From Primulina eburnea (lineage: Eukaryota > Streptophyta > Magnoliopsida > Lamiales > Gesneriaceae), in the NCBI RefSeq assembly GCF_022965805.1, contig NC_133105.1:29668277-29732276 (forward strand): a stretch of 64,000 bases of DNA. Reading direction: 5' to 3'. Under the pieces are notes generated by a model. The model had not been told where the DNA came from, made no database searches, and saw only the letters and a program-made list of their open reading frames with translations. The position numbers and the translations under genes were made by a program. Of this stretch, positions 1 through 10,437 are shown in pieces. Numbering within the stretch: position 1 is the first letter of the stretch; every line of letters begins with the position of its first letter.

Positions 1-1
1 T

Positions 2-3000
2 GCCTTTGATGTTATTCTTGGCATGGATTGGCTGTCGACCTATCATGCTGTTATTGATTGCGTTGCTAAGACGGTGACCTTTGCAGATGATAGCATTAAG
101 GGAGGAGTTCTCGCCAGTGCAGGTACTTCGCTGGTACTTCCTTTTATTTCCTGTCTTGAGGCTGAGAAGTTGATGTGTAGAGGTTGTGATGTGTTTCTGG
201 CTTCGATTGTGTATGTGGATATATTGATTAAGTTGAATATTGATGATATTGATGTTGTGAGGGAGTTTTCTGATGTGTTTGAGGATGATGTGCCGGGTTT
301 GCCGCCGGACAGAGACGTTGAGTTTGTGATTGATCTAGCTCCAGGTACGGTTCCTATTTCTAAGGCTCCGTACCGAATGGCCCCTACCGAGATGAAGGAG
401 TTGAAGACGCAGTTGCAGGATCTATTGGACAAGGGTTTTATTCGTCTTGGGGAGCTCCGGTTCTGTTTGTCAAGAAGAAGGATGGGTCTTTGCGGCTGTG
501 TATCGACTACAGGGAGCTCAACAAAGTGACTGTCAAGAACAAGTATCCGTTGCCACGGATTGACGATCTATTTGACCAACTTCATGGTGCCACTGTATTT
601 TCGAAGATTGATCTTCGGTCTGGCTACTATCAGTTGAAGGTTAGGGAGTTCGATATCCCTAAGACAGTGTTCCGGACCAGGTATGGTCACTATGAGTTTC
701 TTGTGATGTCTTTTGGTCTGACCAATGCTCCTTTAGTTTTCATGGATCTGATGAACCGTGTGTTCAAGCCGTTCTTGTATAGCTTTGTCATTGTTTTCAT
801 CGACGACATCTTGATCTATTCCAAGACCAGAGAGCTTCATGCAGAGCATCTTAGAGTGGTTCTTCAGTTGTTGAGAGAGAGGAGACTGTTTGCCAAGTTG
901 AAGAAGTGTGAATTTTGGTTGGATCGGATTTCTTTTCTAGGCCATGTGGTTTCAAAGGATGGTATTGCCGTTGATCCGTTGAAGATAGAGGCAGTTCAGA
1001 AGTGGCCTATTCCTACCACTGTTCCTGAGGTACGCAGTTTCTTTGGTTTGGCGGGTTATTATGGTCGCTTTATTTCAGATTTCTCCAAGATTGCCTTGCC
1101 ATTGACCAATTTGACGAGGAAGACTGTGAAGTTCGAGTGGTCCATTGATTGCCAGAGTTCATTTCAAGAGTTGAAGGATAGATTGACGACATCTCCTATT
1201 CTTGCATTGCCTAGTGGTTCAGAGGATTTTGTTGTCTATATCGATGCGTCGAAGAAAGGCCTTGGTGCAGTGCTGATGCAGCGAGGTAAGGTCATAGGCT
1301 ATGCTTCTCGCCAGTTGAAAGATTATGAGAAGAATTATCCGACGCACGATTTGGAGCTGGCAGCTGTGGTTTTCGCCTTGAAAATCTGGAGACATTACTT
1401 GTATGGCGAAAAGTGTGAGATCTTCACAGACCACAAGAGTTTGAAGTATTTGTTTTCTCAGAAAGAGCTCAATATGCGGCAGAAGAGGTGGTTAGAGCTT
1501 GTCAAAGACTATGATGTGACTATCAGTTACCACCCAGGAAAGGCGAACGTTGTGGCTGATGCTTTGAGCCGCAAGTCGAGTTCTTCCTTGAGTTCTTTGA
1601 TTCAGAGACCATTGTTGATGGATTTGCAGAGAGAGGAGATTTCTTTGGTAGTTCCGGGGACCATTGCCCGCTTTTCAGCGTTGGTCATTCGGGCAACATT
1701 GACGGACAGGATCAGTAGAGAGCAGACTGTTGATGTTCAGTTGACAGAGTTGAGAGCTAGAGCAGAGGAGAGAGGTAACTCAGAGTTTGCGTTGAATGGT
1801 GATGGTTTGGTGACTTTCAGAGGCCGTATCTGTGTTTCTATTGGCGATGATATTCGGCGAGATGTCTTGACAGAGGCTCATACCGCGCCATATTCGATAC
1901 ATCCAGGCAGCACCAAAATGTATCAGGATCTTCGTCGACTTTACTGGTGGCCAGGTTTGAAGAAAGATATTGCTATGTTCATTTCTCAGTGCTTAACTTG
2001 TCAGCAGGTGAAGATTGAGCACCAGAGACCTGCTGGGACATTGCTATCTTTGCCGATTCCTCAGTGGAAGTGGGAGCATATTACAATGGATTTCGTGACT
2101 GGTCTTCCCAGGACGCAGAAGGGTTTTAATTCCATTTGGGTTATCGTTGATCGATTGACCAAGTCAGCGCACTTTCTTCCAGTCAAGACGACGTATTCCA
2201 TGAACCAGTATGCCGAGGATTACTTAGCAGAGATTGTTAGACTTCACGGTGTCCCTGTGTCGATTGTGTCTGATCGTGACCCTAGATTTACCTCAGAGTT
2301 CTGGAAGAGTTTGCACAGAGCTATGGGTTCACGGTTAGCGTTCAATACAGCTTATCACCCTCAGAGCGACGGTCAATCAAAGAGAGTCATTCAGATTCTA
2401 GAGGATATGCTCAGAGCTTGTACTATTGATTATTCTGGTAGCTGGGATTCCAAGTTGCCTCTTGTGGAGTTCACGTACAATAACAGTTACCAATCGACGA
2501 TTGGGATGGCACCGTATGAGGCACTTTATGGCAGGAAGTGCAGATCGCCGTTGTATTGGGATGAGGTTGGTGAGAGGAAGATATTGGGACCAGAGTTGGT
2601 CCAGCAGACGGCCGATATTGTTGTTGTTATCCGTGAGAGGATGAAGATGCACAGTCGAGACAGAAGAGCTATGCCGATGTTCGTCGTAGACCTTTGCAGT
2701 TTGAGGTTGGCTATCACGTGTTTCTGAAGATAGCACCTCTCAAGGGTGTGATGCGATTTGGCAAGAAGGGTAAGTTGAGTCCGAGATTTATTGGTCCATT
2801 CGAGATATTGGATAGAGTTGGTGATCGAGCCTACAGGTTAGACCTACCGCCAGATCTTGACAGAGTCCATAATGTTTTTCACGTATCGATGCTCAGGAAG
2901 TATGTTGCGAATACTTCCCATGTTCTTCGCAACGAGCCATTGGACTTGACGCTGAGTTTGACCTACCAAGAGATTCCGGTCCAGATTTTGGATCGCAGAG

Positions 3001-3128
3001 TCAGAGTATTCAGAAACAAAGAGATCGGCATCGTTAAAGTTCTTTGGAGGAACCATTTGATCGAAGAGGCTACGTGGGAACCAGAGGATGAGATGAGAGA
3101 GAAGTATCCTGAGTTGTTCGTGCAGTGA
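2..3128 (+). pseudogene. gag-pol polyprotein of element A (protease end to chromodomain), frameshifted
   Basis: The frame is open from the window edge through the protease tail (ILGMDWLS). Reverse transcriptase follows with the FIDD active-site motif near 805, then RNase H (YIDASKKG near 1240 and [10 protein letters not shown]), integrase (HHCC zinc finger near 1890-2020, DDE core from MDFVTGLP near 2090 to DGQSKR near 2370) and a C-terminal chromodomain (EEATWEPEDEM) ending at 3128. Two frame changes are visible by comparison with element H. One is a 13-bp deletion near 438, between short TTCG repeats, just before the conserved WGAPVLF block. The other is an extra GA near 2657-2660. The usual DGQSER reads DGQSKR, which replaces the glutamate of the integrase triad. 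The protein would have copied and integrated the element; this copy is dead. Confidence 0.93.
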
Positions 3129-3155
3129 CGTCAATTTCGAGGACGAAATTCCCTT

Positions 3156-3167
3156 AAGGAGGGGAGA
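3156..3167 (+). promoter_or_regulatory. Polypurine tract of element A
   Basis: The purine run AAGGAGGGGAGA lies immediately before the LTR start TGTAATAGCC at 3169. This is the standard plus-strand primer position in LTR retrotransposons. Confidence 0.85.
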
Positions 3168-3168
3168 T

Positions 3169-3267
3169 TGTAATAGCCGAGCCCGGTGTACGGTACGATT
3201 TAAGTTTTGTATGTTTATTTGGGTTATGTGATTAAATGTTTAGAGTTGTGTTTATGGGCTATAGTAT
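3169..3267 (+). repeat. 3' LTR of element A, first segment
   Basis: It starts TGTAATAGCCGAGCCC, matching the starts of solo LTR F (22960) and, inverted, of the H LTR (37069). It ends at AGTAT (3263-3267), the target-site duplication of element B. The sequence after element B (25067) continues exactly as LTR F does. Confidence 0.9.
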
Positions 3268-3370
3268 TGTAAAGCCCGGAATTGTTAAATCTGTAAAATT
3301 TTGATTTTATTAGTTAATCGGGATTGATATAGTTATAGACGGAACAGAATTATGTTTTGGGCAGAACCTT

Positions 3371-3610
3371 CCGCGCCCGAGATTAGATTGATCAAAGAAT
3401 GTGAAGGGTGCAAGGTTTGAACAGAATGAGTGGCGCCCGAGCGGTAGAAAGAGCCCGCCCGAGCGCCATTGTTCAACAAAATTATGTTTTTGGCAGAACC
3501 TTCCGCGCCCGAGCGGTACATTTTGACCGCCCAAGCGCCAAAGTGTCATCCGAAAAGCTTTGGACAGAAACTGCCGCGCCCGAGCGGTACATTTTTACCG
3601 CCCGAGCGCC
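3371..3610 (+). repeat. Alpha-type paired GC-motif array in the U3 of element B 5' LTR
   Basis: Three full pairs and one broken pair are visible. Each pair is GCGCCCGAGCGGTA, then 5-8 bases, then an inverted partner ending CCGCCCGAGCGCC. Pairs are about 35 bases apart, and the separators include GGACAGAA-like text. The array lies about 50 bp upstream of the TATA box, so a promoter role is plausible. The 3' LTR copy (10143-10322) lacks the broken pair. Confidence 0.8.
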
Positions 3611-3661
3611 GTCCGAAATGTGTTAAAGTTTTAAAGAAGACACGTAGGAGATTACATGCAA

Positions 3662-3670
3662 TATATATAA
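3662..3670 (+). promoter_or_regulatory. TATA box of element B 5' LTR
   Basis: TATATATAA lies downstream of the motif array and about 395 bp into the LTR. Other LTRs of the family have a TATATATA run at the matching place, usually after a TTGACAC.TGGCAT context. Transcription probably starts shortly downstream. Confidence 0.6.
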
Positions 3671-4558
3671 GTTGTCTTCATTTCCTCAGTAGCAACAAAA
3701 GAAGGAAAGCGTAAACCTCAGAAATCCCCTCCAAGCTTCAATAATTTTAAGACTTGATTTTACAAGATTCAATCATCCAAACATAAATCCGACTTCGGTT
3801 TTGAACTCCCCTCCGTATTAGCTACAAGGTGATGTAAGTTTCCTTCAATTCCTACATGATTTGAGATATGGATGTTGGGGAAATTATGAATTACTCTAGA
3901 TTATGTGTTCTTGTGAAGTTAGTGAATATATATTCGTAAGCGGATCGAAGAAATGATATCGCCTGCATTTGTTATGAATTTTAACATATATTGAGATGAG
4001 ATTATGCAGATTTTGAGATCTTGACTTAGATATTGTGATGGTTTTGAATTGAGGATATAATCTATGTTGATATATGTTGAGAATTGAATTGACCGGTATC
4101 AAGAATTACGTCGTTATGCTGTCAAATTGTACCGAGATCATGCATAGAATTAGATATGGTTTGATTAGATTAGAGATTAATAGAATATGTATTCCTATTT
4201 GTATTTCAGATCTGATAGTGACAGATTCGTCTTCGAGACTTCGACGATTGTACGACGAAAGGTACAAGCCATGTTTTGTTTGGGGAGATACAACTCAAAT
4301 GAGATCTCATTTGAGTTTCCCAACCTAAATCACATACTAGATTTATTGTTTATGTTGAATTATTATTGTGATTTGTTTATAGACTTGTATTCAAATCTTT
4401 TGAGATGATTATGCATTGTTTACAGATTGTTGTGCATTGCATTTAAGATAGGGAGTCTTGACAGATCCCTCAAACTTCTAGATGTTCGGTGATATCACAG
4501 CTTAGGGGAAGATCATTCTCCTATTGTAGATGTGGATACAGATCAGGCCGAAGTCTAG

Positions 4559-4613
4559 GAATAAGACATACCGTCACCCAGATTGGGAGGGTAGGTGATA
4601 GATCATCTTATTC
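4559..4613 (+). other. Conserved LTR stem-loop (GAATAAGAC / GTCTTATTC)
   Basis: The arms GAATAAGA (4559) and TCTTATTC (4606-4613) pair, with inner arms GTCACC and GGTGAT. The same structure is perfect over 10 bp in LTR E (14964-14973 with 15009-15018) and recurs in F-flanking B sequence (24510-24570), I, J and M. It probably forms in the transcript. Confidence 0.6.
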
Positions 4614-4767
4614 ACACCGGGATCTCTAGAGTTCTAGTCGAGTCGAGTCCAGATATGGTTTGATTCGCATTGCATTGCATGTTTATATGGATGACATTCA
4701 TCATAGCATGTTGCATGTTTAGATTGATTATATGCATGTATACATGTTTATACTTGGATTTGTTCTC

Positions 4768-4815
4768 ACCGGAGTTTCCGGCTGTTGTTATGTCTGTATG
4801 TGTGCATAACAACAG
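4768..4815 (+). other. Twin hairpin in element B LTR
   Basis: A small hairpin (CCGGA, loop GTT, TCCGG) is followed by an 11-bp perfect stem, CTGTTGTTATG (4782-4792) with CATAACAACAG (4805-4815), around the 12-base loop TCTGTATGTGTG. GTGGGGC follows. Other LTRs keep the pairing with different stem bases. Confidence 0.7.
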
Positions 4816-5117
4816 GTGGGGCAGGGTCTGGGTCGAGACAGAGACGAGATTGATATTGCGTGGAGACTACGGGCGCAGCAGAGGACTAGTGGTTTTAGTA
4901 AACTTGGACTATTTGTATTTGGTATTGTATTAAACACTAGCTGGATTTATGTATTAGTACACGACATGTTTGTATGATTGTAAATTAAATAATGACTTTA
5001 CGTTCGTTTATATAACATTAGAATGAATGTTGAAAAGCGAAAATTTGACCCACTTTTTATATTAATGATCCATTTAATCCCAAAGAACAGAGTTAGAGCC
5101 CGGGTCCCCACAACAGG

Positions 5118-5129
5118 TGGTATCAGAGC
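5118..5129 (+). promoter_or_regulatory. Primer binding site of element B
   Basis: TGGTATCAGAGC matches the 3' end of initiator methionine tRNA, the usual primer of Tekay-type and many copia elements. It lies five bases after the LTR end. Confidence 0.92.
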
Positions 5130-5374
5130 GATAGATCCTTCAGATTGAGATAAGATAGAATGAGCGGGGTAGATCGAGTCTTCTTCCTTGGTTTATGATG
5201 TGTTAGCATGATTTATTGCTTTCATTAGTGCATGTTGTATTGTTATCTGACATGCATTACAGCATGTATTAGTAAAGACTGAATCAGAGCCGATTCTGGA
5301 TCAGAGGTAAATGATCAGAGGAGGGCTGAGATAGTTTGTATAGCTTGTATACTAATTTGTTGAATATCAGATAC

Positions 5375-8300
5375 ATGCCTCCTAGAAGAGCAGCAGTGCC
5401 TCTACGACCCACAGCACCAGAACAGGGTAGCACATCCGGAGATCCAATGGACGTTACTGCTACACCCATGGAGACTCTGTTAAAACGATTTCAGTCCTTC
5501 AGACCACCTACCTTAAGGGGTACAGAAAACGCCATCGAATGTGAAAGCTGGTTGGAGGATATCGAGATGTTGTTCGAGTCTCTAGAATACAATGATGAGA
5601 AAAGAGTGAAACTCATTGGCCATCAACTGCAAGACGTGGCTAAGAATTGGTGGTTGAATATCAAAAGAGCATTGGAACAACGTGGCACGGAGATTACATG
5701 GAAAGTGTTCAAGACAGAGTTTTATCAGCGATTCTTTCCTATATCCTATCGTAAAGATAAAGGCGCTGAGTTTGCAAACTTGAGGCAAGGGAAACTGAAC
5801 ATCGAAGAGTACGTCACTAAATTTTCTTCCTTGCTTCGCTTTGCACCTCATGTTTCAGGTAGTGATGAGGCCGTAGCAGATCAGTTTATAAACGGCTTAA
5901 ATCCTGATATCTTTACGTTGGTAAATACTTGAAGACCCAACAATTTCGTTGAGGCATTGAACCGTGCCAAAGGAGCAGAAGCAGGATTGCTTAGGCAACG
6001 GAGTGCTCCGTATGTTGCTCCGAGTCTGAGACCGCCACTACCTCTAGCACAACCTCCTCTTAGATTCTATACCGGTGGTAGTAGCAGCGGGCGGAAGGAT
6101 CAGCTGAAAGCAAAAGGGAAGCAGTTCAAAAGACATGGGAGCAGTTCATCGAGCTCCAGTGGATCCAGACAGAGTGGTTTTGATCCGAATACAAGGTATA
6201 CAGGTGTCTACTGCAGTTCTTGTGGGGGTAGACATGCGACTAAACAGTGCCAGGGAGTGACAGGGAGATGCAACATATGTAGACAACAGGGGCACTTCGC
6301 CAAAGTGTGTCCCCAGAGAAGCTCACAAAGATTTCAAGGTGCAGGGTCATCTGCATCCGTAGCTCAGCCTGAGAGGCAAGTTTCATCTGTTCATTCCTTT
6401 CAGCCACCACAGACACAGACGCATCCCAGAGCTAGAGGTAGCCAGACCGTGAGTCAACCTCCTCGACAACAGGCTCAAGTATTTGCATTGGCAGAGGAGC
6501 AAGCACAGGATGCCCCAGATGATGTCATAGCAGGTAACTGTTCTCTTTACGGTTATCCTGCCTATATATTGATAGATACGGGTGCATCGCATACATTCAT
6601 CTCAGAACGATTTGCATTATTGCATTCCCTGCCTGTTGAGTCTTTGTCAGATGTAGTGTCTATTACTTCTCCGTTGGGGAGTGGTTTGATAGCTGTGACT
6701 ACGGTTAGGCATTGCATCTTACAATTTGAGGGTCATGAAATTGATCTAGATTGCATAGTACTGGGGTTAGATGATTTTGATTGCATTGTTGGGATTGACA
6801 TGTTAACAAAGTACAGAGCCACCGTGGATTGTTTCCACAAGATTGTCAGATTCAGACCAAAAATGGCAGAAGAGTGGAAGTTCTACGGAAAGGGTTCTAG
6901 ATCTCGGATTCCCTTGATTTCGGCTTTGACTACGAATAGATTGTTGCAGAGAGGAGCAGATGGGTTCCTTGTTTATGCTGTAGATGTACAGAAATCAAGC
7001 CCGGCATTGGCAGATTTACCAGTAGTACGGGAGTTTGTGGATGTGTTTCCAGATGAAATCCCAGGGTTACCTCCAGCTCGAGAGCTAGATTTTAGCATAG
7101 ATCTTATGCCAGGTACTGTTCCTATATCCCGAGCTCCGTATAGGATGGCACCTATTGAACTGAAAGAACTAAAAGCACAGTTGGAAGATCTTCTAGCCAA
7201 GGGATATATCCGACCCAGTGTATCTCCTTGGGGCGCACCAGTGCTTTTTGTGCGAAAGAAAGATGGATCGATGCGATTGTGTATAGACTATCGGCAATTG
7301 AACAAAGAGACAGTGAAGAATAAATATCCATTGCCGCGAATCGACGATCTCTTTAATCAATTACAGGGATCTTCCGTTTATTCTAAGATTGATTTGCGAT
7401 CCGGATATCATCAGCTCAGAGTTCGAGATGTGGATATACCGAAGACATCATTTCGAACCAGGTATGGGCATTACTAATTTATTGTCATGCCTTTTGGTAT
7501 AACAAATGCTCCAGCGGTATTTATGAGCTCGATGAACCGAATCTTTCAGAGGTATTTAGATGATTTTGTGATTGTCTTTATTGATGACATTCTGGTGTAT
7601 TCAAAGAACAGAAATGAGCATGCAGAACATCTCAGAATTGTGTTGCAGACATTGAGGAATGAAAGGCTGTATGCTAAATTGTCAAAGTGTGAATTTTGGC
7701 TGAATCGAGTTGTCTTTTTGGGACATATCATATCTGGAGATGGTATTGCTATAGATCCCAGTAAAGTGGAAGCTGTGATCAGCTGGCCAAGACCGACTTT
7801 TGTGCCAGAAATACGCAGTTTCATGGGTCTAGCAGGATACTATAGAAGATTTATCAAAGATTTCTCCAGTATTGCGAAGCCAATCACCCAATTGACACAA
7901 AAGAATGCGCCATTTATATGGTCTGAGGATTGTCAGTCTAGCTTCGTGGAATTGAAGAAGAAGCTGACCAGTGCTCCAGTACTGACGACACCTTCAGGTA
8001 CGGGTAATTTCGTTGTATATTGTGATGCCTCTCACAGAGGTTTGGGATGTGTTCTTATGCAGCAAGGTCATGTGGTCGCATACGCCTCGAGACAATTGAA
8101 GCCACATGAAGTTCGATACCCCATTCACGATCTTGAATTGGCGGCTGTCGTATTTGCATTAAAGATCTGGTGTCACTATCTCTATGGCGAGAAATTTGAG
8201 ATTTACTCTGATCACAAAAGCCTGAAGTATCTATTTTCTCAATCAGAACTGAATATGAGGCAGCGTAGATGGCTTGATCTGCTGAAAGACTTTGATTGCG

Positions 8301-9907
8301 AGATCAAATACTATCCAGGGAAGTCAAATGCAGCAACGGACGCCTTGAGTCGAAAGGTTTGTTCCTTATCATTATCGACGATAGGTATTACAAAGTTGGT
8401 TGAAAATTGCTGTTTGTCTGGATTAGAATTTGATACAGATAGTAGGCCACTACGACTTGCTACTATTCGTATTGAACCTGATTTGATTTGGAGGATTAAA
8501 GAAGCACAAAGAATGGATCAGAATGTGCAGAGATCAATTCAGATGGTCAGATCAGGGCATTTGTCAGAATACCAGGTACATGATCATGTACTGTATGTGA
8601 ATAACCGATTTGTTGTGCCAGATGTTTCAGATTTGAGACATCAGATTCTATCAGAAGCACACTGCAGCCGGTTTAGCATTCATCCTGGTGGTCGGAAGAT
8701 GTACAATGACTTGAAGACACAGTTCTGGTGGAAGCAAATGAAGTCAGATATTGCAGAATTTGTGTCTAAGTGCTTGAATTGCCAACAGGTAAAAGCGGAG
8801 AGGAAGAAGCCCGGAGGGTTAATTCAGAGTCTATCCATTCCTGAATGGAAATGGGTTCACATTTCCATGGATTTCGTGACGAAGTTACCTCGATCCTCTA
8901 GAGTCTGTGATGCGATTTGGATCATCATTGACAGACTAACCAAATCAGCTTGCTTCATTCCGTACAAAATGACGTATCGACATGATCAGATGGCGGAGAT
9001 ATATGTCCGAGAGGTAGTTAGATTGCATGGTGTACCGAAGTCTATCGTATCAGATCGTGATTCACGATTCACTTCACACTTCTGGTACAGTTTATAGCAG
9101 GCCTTAGGTACGATATTACACCTGAGTACTGCTTATCATCCTCAGACAGACGTACATTCAGAGCGGACTATCCAGACTTTAGAGGATATGTTGAGAGCCG
9201 TAGTGCTAGATTTTGGCACTAGTTGGCAAGATTCTCTACCTCTTTGTGAATTCTCTTACAAAAATAGCTATCAGACGAGCATTGAGATGGCACCGTTTGA
9301 AGCTTTATATGGTAAGAAGTGCAGATCTCCGCTATACTGGGATGATATTTCAGAGGTACCAGAACTTGGGCCGGATATGATTCGTGACATGACTGATAAG
9401 GTGAAAGTCATTCAGAAAAGAATGAAGACGGCACAAGATAGGCAAGCCAAATACGCCAATGTCAGACGTAGACCGTTGGTATTCGAGCAAGGAGACAGAG
9501 TATTTTTAAAGATTTCTCCATTCAGAGGCGTTGTCAGATTTGGCAAGCGTGGGAAGCTGTCTCCTAGATACGTTGGTCCTTACGAGATCTTAGAGAAGAT
9601 TGGTGACCGAGCCTACCGACTGGCTCTTCATCCTTCGTTATCTGGGATACATGATGTCTTTCATGTGTCAATGTTGTGTAAGTATATGCCAGATATTTCT
9701 CATGTCATTCAGCCTGACGAAGCTAAGCTTGATCAGACCTTAAGCTATATTGAACAACCGATAGAAATTCTTGATCGGAAAGAAAAGAAGCTCAGGACGA
9801 AGACTATCCCGTTAGTGAAAGTCCAATGGAGTCGTCATGGCATCGAAGAAGCGACTTGGGAAACAGAAGCAGATATGCAACATAAACATCCCGAGTTATT
9901 TCTATGA
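5375..9907 (+). pseudogene. gag-pol polyprotein of element B (Tekay type) with three nonsense codons
   Basis: The ATG at 5375 (MPPRRAAVPLRP) opens a single frame of 1,511 codons. It encodes gag (retrotransposon-gag domain about residues 50-190), a paired-cysteine motif and a CCHC zinc knuckle (6269-6310), protease (DTGASHTF near 6575), reverse transcriptase (FIDD near 7583), RNase H (YCDASHRG near 8020), integrase (HHCC near 8660-8790, DDE core near 8870-9180) and a chromodomain ([11 protein letters not shown]) ending at 9907. The only interruptions I see are in-frame stops at 5930 (GGA to TGA), 7475 (GAA to TAA) and 9095 (CAG to TAG). There is no frameshift. Two further integrase changes sit beside the third stop, where the usual TDGQSER reads TDVHSER. 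The frame suggests inactivation by point mutation after, or shortly before, insertion. Confidence 0.95.
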
Positions 9908-9996
9908 TGTGAGTGTTTATTCAATTTTCGATTTCATTACACCTTTTATATGATTTAAATTCTTATTGCAAGTTCGAGGATGAACTTATATCTAAT

Positions 9997-10007
9997 AGGG
10001 GGAGAAA
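9997..10007 (+). promoter_or_regulatory. Polypurine tract of element B
   Basis: AGGGGGAGAAA immediately precedes the 3' LTR start at 10008. Confidence 0.88.
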
Positions 10008-10437
10008 TGTAAAGCCCGGAAATGTTAAATCTGTAAAATTGTGATTTTATTAGTTAATCGGGATTGATATAGTTATAGACGGAACACCCCGAGATTAGAT
10101 TGATCAAAGAATGTGACGGGTGCAAGGTTTGAACAGAATGAGTGGCGACCGAGCGGTAGAAAGAGCCCGCCCGAGCGCCATTGTTCAACAAAATTATGTT
10201 TTGGACAGAACCTTCCGCGCCCGAGCGGTACATTTTGACCGCCCGAGCGCCAAAGTGTCATCCGAAAAGCTTTGGACAGAAACTGCCGCGCCCGAGCGGT
10301 ACATTTTTACCGCCCGAGCGCCGTCTGAAATGTGTTAAAGTTTTAAAGAAGACACGTAGGAGATTACATGCAATATATATAAGTTGTCTTCATTTCCTCA
10401 GTAGCAACAAAAGAAGGAAAGCGTAAACCTCAGAAAT
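10008..10437 (+). repeat. 3' LTR of element B, first segment
   Basis: It matches 3268-3720 of the 5' LTR except for a deletion near 10085 that removes most of the first, broken motif pair. It ends with GAAAT (10433-10437), the target-site duplication of solo LTR C. Confidence 0.93.

Larger units (their letters stand above)
1..3267 (+). mobile_element. Element A: Ty3/gypsy Tekay-type retrotransposon, 3' portion, cut by window edge
   Basis: Contains the end of the protease, then reverse transcriptase, RNase H, integrase and chromodomain, a polypurine tract at 3156-3167 and the first 99 bp of its 3' LTR (from 3169, TGTAATAGCC). The LTR stops at 3267, where element B is inserted, and resumes at 25067. 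The 5' LTR and gag lie outside the window. The protein closely matches element H, so A and H are one family. Frameshifts make it non-functional. Confidence 0.93.
3268..5112 (+). repeat. 5' LTR of element B (1,845 bp)
   Basis: It runs from TGTAAAGCCCGG to GGTCCCCACA, with the primer site five bases downstream. In order it contains the alpha-type paired GC motif array (3371-3610), a TATA box (3662-3670), an AT-rich stretch and the conserved hairpins at 4559-4613 and 4768-4815. I see no gene in it; short open frames here are incidental. Confidence 0.92.

Noticed and set aside
5118..5129. Match to the end of a methionine tRNA
   Set aside because: Only the 12-base primer complement is present, with no tRNA fold; it is a primer binding site.
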